Assembly: GCA_934593275.1 (NCBI GenBank)
Contig: CAKTQE010000082.1
Coordinates: 1 to 6,884 of the forward strand
Source of the DNA: an uncultured Oscillospiraceae bacterium
GTDB lineage: Bacteria > Bacillota > Clostridia > Oscillospirales > Oscillospiraceae
Length of the DNA stretch: 6,884 nucleotides
Direction: 5' to 3'
The notes beneath the pieces were generated by a model, which saw only the letters and a program-made list of their open reading frames with translations, ran no database searches and had not been told where the DNA came from. This document shows positions 1-4,279 of the stretch, one piece after another (within the stretch, counting starts at the first letter, position 1; every line of letters starts with the position of its first letter). A program made the position numbers and the translations under genes.

Positions 1-157
1 TCCGTGTATGGGGTGGTACCATTCAACCGCACAGGTTGTATTCGATACGTGGCGGGCGGCAGGTTGCCGCCCCTACGGTAATGTACCATGTTTTTCACAT
101 TTTACGGACGCAAAACGATTGTAGATACGTTGAAAATGCTGTAATTTGGAACAAATA
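1..157 (+). repeat. Intergenic hairpin repeat, copy A (GGCGGCA-type with conserved AT-rich tail)
   Basis: A non-coding element closely related to copies at 3551-3693 and 4079-4240 (same strand) and 3697-3774 (opposite strand). The head contains ACAGGTTGTATTCGATACG (32-49). The core is a perfect stem GGGCGGCA (54-61) / TGCCGCCC (65-72) with loop GGT, extended by GTGG (49-52) against CTAC (73-76) with C53 bulged. The tail (about 91-157) shares TTTTACGGACGCAAAAC and CGTTGAAAAT with copy G. The inverted copy C has matching sequence before its head, so copy A probably starts at or before the window edge. No transposase or coding capacity is seen. It lies downstream of spoIIE and could help end that transcript, but no T-run follows the stem on the minus strand. 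Dispersal as a MITE/REP-like element is inference. Confidence 0.75.
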
Positions 158-165
158 TTCTCCAT

Positions 166-219
166 AACTGTCAACTGTCCACTGTCAACTGTCAACTGAA
201 AAAACTGTCAACTGTCAAT
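166..219 (-). repeat. Tandem 7-bp array at the 3' end of spoIIE (TTGACAG heptads)
   Basis: On the plus strand this reads as AACTGTC heptads at 166-172, 173-179, 180-186 (variant CACTGTC), 187-193, a partial unit at 194-198, a short A-rich interruption, then 203-209 and 210-216. On the coding strand of spoIIE it reads as two TTGACAG units, a spacer, then four units of which one is TGGACAG. The stop codon of spoIIE (208-210) lies inside the array. An array with almost the same architecture sits at the 3' end of the divergent gene (3492-3548). Short heptanucleotide tandem repeats of this kind are well known in cyanobacterial genomes; I do not recall a described role in Clostridia. Confidence 0.85.
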
Positions 220-2052
220 TTTTTTCGGTTTCAGCCTGATCACCGCCAGCGTGGCGTCATCCTGGGTGGCCCTCGTCCCACGGAGCAGCAGGGTGCGGGC
301 CAGGTCGCCGGGGGGGACGAGGGTTTCTTCCGGGGCGGGGGGTGGGTCGAAGGTCAGGCCGTCGGAGGCTAAAATCAGGTTTTCTCCGTGGCCCAGATGG
401 AGACCGGAAATTTTGCCGCAGTCTTCTCCCAACCCCAAACCCGGGGGCGGGCCTTGGGTGCCCAGGGGGCGGCAGCGGCGGCGGGTCAGGAGCCAGCTTT
501 GGGCACCGCCCCATTTGTAAAGACAGGCGTAGCCCGTATCCAACCGCAGTTCCGCCAGGTCCGCTGTCACCGCGCCGGAGGCTCCGGTGAGAACCAGCTG
601 GGCATTGAGACTTTTCAGGGCATAGCCCGGCGGCAGCCCCGCCGTGAGCATGGCTTTCAGCAGCTCCACCGCCTCCTGGGCTTCCCCCGCGGCGGCAGGG
701 CCGGTACCCATGCCGTCACACAGCAGCACATAAAACCGGGGTCCAAAGCCGGGAAAGGCGGCGCAGCGGTCCCCATCCACCCGGTCTTTCCGGCGACTGC
801 GGACGGCTACGAAAACACCGTAGCGGATCTGACCCGGAGATAGCCCCAGGGGCAGCTCATCCGCCACCCGCCGGAGATAACGGGAAAGCATCCCGTATTG
901 CTGGGCCACCGCCAAACGGTATTCCTCCCGCCGCTTCCGCTGGGCCTCCACCAGCCGCTGCCGGTCCCGGACCTGGGCCACCGCCCGGAGAACTTGGGCC
1001 ATGCCGGGGCAGGAAAAGGAGAGGGGATCTAAGAACAATTCCTCACCCATGGTGTCCTTGGCCCCGCATTCCCGGGCCTGGGGGCAGGAATAACAGGCCA
1101 GGCTCTTGACCTGCTCCACAGGCTTCGGCTCTTTTATAAGCGGCAACCCCATTTCCAGCAGCCGCTGCTGCATCAGCCCCAAGGCTCCCGCCGCTTGCTC
1201 CAGCCGCACCTGCGCCCCGCTGACTCCCCTGGTTCCCGGGGGCAGAAGCCAGGACCAGGGCAGCAGCGCACCTAAAAACGCGCCCAGGGTGATTCCTGCC
1301 CAGGCAGGGCCGTTCCAGGCGGCCATCAGCAGCATACATGTTCCGCAGCCCAGGGCCGGGCCAAGGCTCCGCCGCCACAGGTCTTTCATGGGAACAGACC
1401 GCATCATCCACCCCAGGCACAGCCCCGCGGTCATGCCTGGGAGGCCCCCGGCTTCCAGGCCCATCCCCGCCAGGGCCGCCGCAGGGAGCGGGGCCGCTGC
1501 CCCCAAGGCTCCTGCCGCCAGACAGGCCATGGGCCAAAGCCCCGCCGCCCCAAAGGCCCGGATGCCCAGGCCGAACATCATCCACAGGGCCAAAGGGTGG
1601 CCCTGGTCCTGAAAAAAGGAAAGCAGTGCCGCCGCCCCGGCCCCCAGGAACGACCACAGCAGCCACAGCCCCGGCTGTCTTGTAAAAAAAAGCCCGGTCC
1701 CTCCTGCCAGCAGTCCAAAGCAAGCCCCCTTGCCCAGAGACTGGCCCTGGAGCCGGTGGAACCCAAAAGCCGAGACCGCCGCCACTGCCGTCCAGGCAAG
1801 GCCTGGGCCGAACCCCCAGAACAGCCAGTAGCCCAGCCCCACCCCCAGGGCCGCCACCAGCGGCCACAGCCCAGGGCTTACCGCCGCCAGAGCCGCCCCA
1901 ATGGGGGCAGGCCCATTCCCCGCCGGGATGGCCGCCAGCAGCAGCCCGCCCCCGCCATAGAGAATGGTCTTACAGCCCAGTTCCACCCCCGGCTCCTCCA
2001 GGAGGAGCGTCATCCGCCGTCTGCTTCTGAGAAAATAACCCGCCACCGTCAT
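208..2052 (-). CDS. spoIIE: Stage II sporulation protein E (SpoIIE), membrane-anchored PP2C-type phosphatase
   Basis: SpoIIE is a sporulation-specific serine phosphatase at the asymmetric septum. In Bacillus it dephosphorylates SpoIIAA, freeing sigma-F in the forespore, and interacts with FtsZ. This 614-aa protein has a long Gly/Ala/Leu-rich multi-spanning membrane region (about 25-272), a linker with a Cys cluster (C320, C323, C329, C348), a basic helical stretch (about 360-395) and a C-terminal SpoIIE/PP2C domain (about 408-606). Expected metal-binding motifs are visible: DGD (426-428), DGMGTG (446-451), ASDGL (562-566) and QDDAT (597-601). It is shorter than Bacillus SpoIIE (about 827 aa), mostly in the N-terminal and central parts. 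The ATG at 2052 is supported by AGGGGA at 2061-2066, 8 nt upstream. The last residues (Ile-Asp-Ser) and the stop lie in the 7-bp array. The usual sigma-F partner genes are not in the window. Confidence 0.93.
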   Translation of the reverse strand: MTVAGYFLRSRRRMTLLLEEPGVELGCKTILYGGGGLLLAAIPAGNGPAPIGAALAAVSPGLWPLVAALGVGLGYWLFWGFGPGLAWTAVAAVSAFGFHRLQGQSLGKGACFGLLAGGTGLFFTRQPGLWLLWSFLGAGAAALLSFFQDQGHPLALWMMFGLGIRAFGAAGLWPMACLAAGALGAAAPLPAAALAGMGLEAGGLPGMTAGLCLGWMMRSVPMKDLWRRSLGPALGCGTCMLLMAAWNGPAWAGITLGAFLGALLPWSWLLPPGTRGVSGAQVRLEQAAGALGLMQQRLLEMGLPLIKEPKPVEQVKSLACYSCPQARECGAKDTMGEELFLDPLSFSCPGMAQVLRAVAQVRDRQRLVEAQRKRREEYRLAVAQQYGMLSRYLRRVADELPLGLSPGQIRYGVFVAVRSRRKDRVDGDRCAAFPGFGPRFYVLLCDGMGTGPAAAGEAQEAVELLKAMLTAGLPPGYALKSLNAQLVLTGASGAVTADLAELRLDTGYACLYKWGGAQSWLLTRRRCRPLGTQGPPPGLGLGEDCGKISGLHLGHGENLILASDGLTFDPPPAPEETLVPPGDLARTLLLRGTRATQDDATLAVIRLKPKKIDS

Positions 2053-2098
2053 TGCTCATGTCCCCTTTCGTAGACCGCGCCACATTTCCTGCCCCCAC

Positions 2099-2131
2099 AC
2101 TTTACCATGAATTTCCCAAGGAATGTGTCAC
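2099..2131 (-). promoter_or_regulatory. Candidate spoIIE promoter with 21-bp spacer (weak)
   Basis: On the minus strand GTGACA (2126-2131) is followed after exactly 21 bp by TAAAGT (2099-2104), about 45 bp upstream of the spoIIE start. In Bacillus, spoIIE and spoIIG promoters have sigma-A-like hexamers with an abnormally long 21-22 bp spacer and depend on Spo0A. I see no clean Spo0A box (TGTCGAA) nearby, and both hexamers are imperfect, so this may be chance. Confidence 0.25.
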
Positions 2132-2140
2132 ATCCGGGCC

Positions 2141-2169
2141 TTGCGTCCAATTCTTTTCTTGTGTATAAT
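2141..2169 (+). promoter_or_regulatory. Sigma-A-type promoter of the CYTH-TcdA gene
   Basis: TTGCGT (2141-2146) and a perfect TATAAT (2164-2169) are separated by 17 bp, placing transcription start near 2176. The strong Shine-Dalgarno AAGGAGG (2184-2190) follows, 5 nt before the ATG at 2196. The short leader of about 20 nt leaves no room for a riboswitch. This looks like a constitutive housekeeping promoter. Confidence 0.75.
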
Positions 2170-2195
2170 ACGAAAAAACACCCAAGGAGGCACCT

Positions 2196-3503
2196 ATGGC
2201 ACAGGAATTTGAAGTGAAGTACGCATCCACCCAGGAAGCCATGGAGCGATTGGAGGAGGATTTTGGCCCTTTTCAGTCCGTCACCATGGAAACCGCCTAT
2301 TATGACAATCCCCAGGGGGATTTTGGAGCCAAAAAATGGACCCTCCGGCGGCGGCTGGAAAACGGGGTGGGGGTCTGCACCCTGAAAACCCCAGGAGAAG
2401 GGCTACTGCGTGGGGAATGGGAAGTGACTTGCCCGGAGATCACCCAGGCCATCCCCGCCCTGGTTGCCCTGGGTGCGCCCAGGGAATTGGAAGCCATGGC
2501 CGCCCAGGGGCTGGCCCTTTGCTGCGAGGCGCAATTCATCCGGCAAGTCCGGGTGATTTCCTGGGGGGAATCCAGGCTGGAACTGGCCCTGGATGAGGGA
2601 ATGCTCACCGGCGGCGGGGAGACGGAACCTCTGTGCGAGGTGGAAGCGGAGCTGAAAGAGGGGCGGCAGGAGGATGCCCTGGCCTTTGGGGCGCATCTGG
2701 CTGCTGCCTACGGCCTGCACCCGGAGACCAGAAGCAAACAGGCCCGGGCCTTGGCCCTGGGGGCCAGAAGCGCCGGGGCGCAATTTGTCCGGGCGGAACG
2801 GGTTTACGGCAAAGAGGCCATTGCGCGGCTCTCCCGGTGCCGGGTGGCGGTATTCGGCATCGGCGGGGTGGGGGGCTATGTGGTAGAAGCCCTGGCCCGC
2901 ACCGGTGTAGGCGCGCTGGACCTCATCGACAATGACAAAGTGTGCCTGAGCAATCTCAACCGGCAGATCATCGCCACCCATGGAACGCTTGGCCAATACA
3001 AAGTGGATGCCGCCCGGGCGCGGGTTCTGGACATCAACCCCCGGTGCAAAGTCACCACCTACCCCACCTTTTTCATGCCGGAAAACAGTGACCAGTTTGA
3101 TTTCACGAAATACGACTATGTGGTAGATGCCATTGACACCGTGACCGGGAAAAAGGAGATCATTCTGAAAGCCCGTGCAGCAGGCACTCCGGTTATCAGC
3201 TGCATGGGGGCGGGCAACAAGGTGGATGCCTCCGGGTTCCGGGTGGCGGACATCTACGAAACCTCCGTCTGCCCCCTGGCCCGGGTCATGCGGAAACTCT
3301 GCCGCCAGAACGGCATTGACCACCTGAAAGTAGTCTATTCCCAGGAAGAACCCCTGCCCCCCCAGGGCGACCTCCCCCCGGAACCCACCTCAAACCCCAC
3401 CCGCCGCGCCACCCCCGGCTCCACCGCCTTCGCCGTCGCCGCGGCGGGGATGGTGGCAGCGGGGGAGGTGGTCAGGGAACTGACGGGGGGAGTTGACAGT
3501 TGA
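2196..3503 (+). CDS. tcdA: CYTH domain fused to TcdA-type tRNA threonylcarbamoyladenosine dehydratase (E1/ThiF family)
   Basis: A 435-aa two-domain protein. Residues 1 to about 185 are a CYTH (triphosphate tunnel metalloenzyme) domain with signature EFEVK (4-8, the ExExK motif), RRR (51-53), TLK (62-64), RGEWEV (72-77), R116/R119, D133 and the Glu-rich strand EVEAEL (148-153). Residues 196-435 are a complete TcdA/CsdL: QFVRAERVYGKEA (196-208), nucleotide-binding GIGGVGG (221-227), D245/D247, SNLNRQ (252-257), DAID (311-314), MGAGNK (337-342), SVCPLARVMRK (357-367) and a C-terminal hydrophobic helix. TcdA uses ATP to cyclise t6A37 of ANN-decoding tRNAs to ct6A; CYTH enzymes typically hydrolyse triphosphate compounds. 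The frame is open across the junction, with no internal ribosome binding site noticed. The last residues (Val-Asp-Ser) and stop fall in a 7-bp array. Domain calls are firm; the purpose of the fusion is unknown. Confidence 0.92.
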   Translation: MAQEFEVKYASTQEAMERLEEDFGPFQSVTMETAYYDNPQGDFGAKKWTLRRRLENGVGVCTLKTPGEGLLRGEWEVTCPEITQAIPALVALGAPRELEAMAAQGLALCCEAQFIRQVRVISWGESRLELALDEGMLTGGGETEPLCEVEAELKEGRQEDALAFGAHLAAAYGLHPETRSKQARALALGARSAGAQFVRAERVYGKEAIARLSRCRVAVFGIGGVGGYVVEALARTGVGALDLIDNDKVCLSNLNRQIIATHGTLGQYKVDAARARVLDINPRCKVTTYPTFFMPENSDQFDFTKYDYVVDAIDTVTGKKEIILKARAAGTPVISCMGAGNKVDASGFRVADIYETSVCPLARVMRKLCRQNGIDHLKVVYSQEEPLPPQGDLPPEPTSNPTRRATPGSTAFAVAAAGMVAAGEVVRELTGGVDS

Positions 3504-3548
3504 CAGTTATTCCCAATTGACAATGGACAATTGACAATTGACAATTTT
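3492..3548 (+). repeat. Tandem 7-bp array at the 3' end of the CYTH-TcdA gene
   Basis: GTTGACA units lie at 3492-3498 and 3499-3505, followed by a 9-nt spacer, then AATTGAC (3515-3521), AATGGAC (3522-3528), AATTGAC (3529-3535) and AATTGAC (3536-3542), ending in AATTTTTG. The gene's TGA stop is at 3501-3503, inside the second unit. The plan (two units, spacer, four units with one TGGACA variant) matches the array at 166-219 read on the spoIIE strand. Confidence 0.85.
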
Positions 3549-3550
3549 TG

Positions 3551-3693
3551 TGTCGGGAGGGTGATACCGTTTATCCGCACAGGTTGTATTCAATACGTGG
3601 CGGGCGGCAGATTGCCGCCCCTACATTTTTTGCATTTTTCGAGGCACAAAACGCGGATAGACACGTTAAATATACGGTATTTGTAACAAATGT
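3551..3693 (+). repeat. Intergenic hairpin repeat, copy B
   Basis: Same family as copy A, directly abutting the 7-bp array. The head starts TGTCGGGAGG, a block also found at the head of copy D (opposite strand). It continues with CGCACAGGTTGTATTCAATACG, the GGGCGGCA/TGCCGCCC stem (3602-3620, loop GAT) and the AT-rich tail with GCACAAAACGCGGATAGACACG. The tail diverges from A and G but is clearly alignable. Its first 62 bp are the inverted partner of copy C. Confidence 0.75.
3597..3631 (+). terminator. Probable intrinsic terminator of the CYTH-TcdA gene (hairpin of repeat copy B)
   Basis: The stem GTGG-c-GGGCGGCA (3597-3609) pairs with TGCCGCCCCTAC (3613-3624) around loop GAT, with one bulged C at 3601. 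It is followed by A and then six T (3626-3631). This GC-rich stem plus T-run is what a rho-independent terminator needs, and it lies about 95 nt after the stop codon. Other copies of the repeat lack as good a T-run directly after the stem, so terminator activity may be incidental. Confidence 0.55.
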
Positions 3694-3696
3694 ATC

Positions 3697-3774
3697 GTAG
3701 GGGCGGCAACCTGCCGCCCGCCACGTACCGAATATAACCTGTTCGGTTGAATGGTATGACCCCATACACGAAAC
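3697..3774 (-). repeat. Intergenic hairpin repeat, copy C (inverted, without tail)
   Basis: Read on the minus strand this has the copy A order: CGTGTATGGGG, ATACCATTCAACCG, ACAGGTTATATTCGGTACG, then the stem GGGCGGCA/TGCCGCCC (3701-3719). The AT-rich tail present in A, B and G is absent; the sequence runs straight into the inverted copy B. By hand alignment 3697-3758 matches the reverse complement of 3563-3624 at about 53 of 62 positions, so B and C form a large inverted repeat with a 72-bp spacer. Confidence 0.7.
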
Positions 3775-3777
3775 AAT

Positions 3778-3870
3778 GTAGCGGCGTTGACCCAACGCCA
3801 TCCAGCCCCGACGAGGGGCTGGCCCCGTAACGAACATAACCTGTACAGTTGAACGGAAACACCTCCCGAC
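3778..3870 (-). repeat. Related repeat, copy D, with a different pair of hairpins
   Basis: On the minus strand the head reads GTCGGGAGG, then CCGTTCAA, then ACAGGTTATGTTCGTTACG, clearly the same head module as copies A-C. In place of the GGCGGCA hairpin it carries two other perfect hairpins: CCAGCCCC (3802-3809) / GGGGCTGG (3815-3822) with a 5-nt loop, and GGCGTTG (3783-3789) / CAACGCC (3793-3799) with a 3-nt loop. It ends in CGCTAC and leads directly into the head of copy C in the same orientation. Confidence 0.6.
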
Positions 3871-3871
3871 A

Positions 3872-3993
3872 TGTCATTCCGACCGCGTCAGCGGAGTGGA
3901 GGAATCCACCACGTTGGATAATGAACCACCACAAGATAAAAATTGCAACTTGGGAAGATTCCTCGACTCCGTTTCACTCCGCTCGGAATGACA
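3872..3993. repeat. Imperfect inverted repeat of the GTCATTCCGA...GAGGAATC type
   Basis: The left arm (3872-3906) starts TGTCATTCCGACCG and ends GGAGGAATC. The right arm (3957-3993) is its near inverse, starting GATTCCTCGACTCC and ending CGCTCGGAATGACA. The arms are 35 and 37 nt and enclose about 50 nt of AT-rich sequence. Short palindromic repeats with this GTCATTCCGAGCG/GAGGAATC signature are familiar between genes in several Firmicutes and other phyla. The family is unrelated in sequence to the GGCGGCA repeats around it. No coding capacity is seen. Confidence 0.7.
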
Positions 3994-4023
3994 GGCGTTT
4001 CTGGTTTGATTGTTACGGAAACA

Positions 4024-4078
4024 AACGTACCACGATTCCGGCCCTGTGGGCCGGGTGGCGGCAGATTGCCGCCGCTAC
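4024..4078 (+). repeat. Related two-hairpin repeat, copy F
   Basis: After GTACCACG come two adjacent perfect hairpins: CCGGCCC (4038-4044) / GGGCCGG (4048-4054) with loop TGT, and GGCGGCA (4057-4063) / TGCCGCC (4067-4073) with loop GAT. The unit ends in GCCGCTACA like copy D and, like D, immediately precedes a single-hairpin copy (here G). It has no recognisable ACAGGTT head, so it may be truncated. Confidence 0.5.
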
Positions 4079-4240
4079 AGTGGGGGTACCATGTTTCGGG
4101 TGGTACCGTTCACCCCCACAGGTTGTACATCCAACGTGGCGGGCGGCAGGTTGCCGCCCCTACGTCAGCGTACCACGTTTTTTATATTTTACGGACGCAA
4201 AACAGCGATAGATGCGTTGAAAATATGGTAATTCGGAACA
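4079..4240 (+). repeat. Intergenic hairpin repeat, copy G (full length)
   Basis: Closely similar to copy A along its length: GGGTGGTACCGTTC, ACAGGTTGTACATCCAACG, stem GGGCGGCA (4141-4148) / TGCCGCCC (4152-4159) with loop GGT and flanking GTGG/CTAC pairing (4136-4163), then the tail with TTTTACGGACGCAAAAC and GCGTTGAAAATATGGTAATTC. It ends just before the terminator of the minus-strand operon. Tail conservation among A, B and G, outside the hairpin, shows that the element is about 140 bp long and not just a palindrome. Confidence 0.75.
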
Positions 4241-4245
4241 TGCGC

Positions 4246-4276
4246 AAAAAAAGCTTCCCTTTTCGGGAAGCTTTTT
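4246..4276 (-). terminator. Strong intrinsic terminator of the decarboxylase-ACP-MBOAT operon
   Basis: A perfect 12-bp inverted repeat, AAAAAGCTTCCC (4248-4259) and GGGAAGCTTTTT (4265-4276), with a 5-nt loop. On the minus strand the GC-containing stem GCTTCCC/GGGAAGC is followed by seven T (4246-4252). It starts 4 nt after the MBOAT stop codon. The plus strand also has five T after the stem, so it may work in both directions. Confidence 0.92.
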
Positions 4277-4279
4277 GTG

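Noticed and set aside
1043..1867. Minus-strand open frame inside spoIIE in another frame, plus several plus-strand frames across 250-2073
   Set aside because: Very Gly/Pro/Arg/Ala-rich shadow frames of GC-rich spoIIE; no start with a ribosome binding site was noticed and no domains.
2170..2195. Riboswitch or attenuator upstream of CYTH-TcdA
   Set aside because: The leader between the promoter and the start codon is only about 20 nt.
2300..3323. Open frames antisense to, or out of frame within, CYTH-TcdA
   Set aside because: They overlap a gene with two well-supported domains, and their products are low-complexity without recognisable motifs.
166..3548. CRISPR array
   Set aside because: Repeats are 7 bp and directly tandem without unique spacers, and no cas genes are present.
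3504..4245. Insertion sequence or integrase-type mobile element
   Set aside because: No transposase or integrase coding remnant is seen on either strand; only short non-autonomous repeats.
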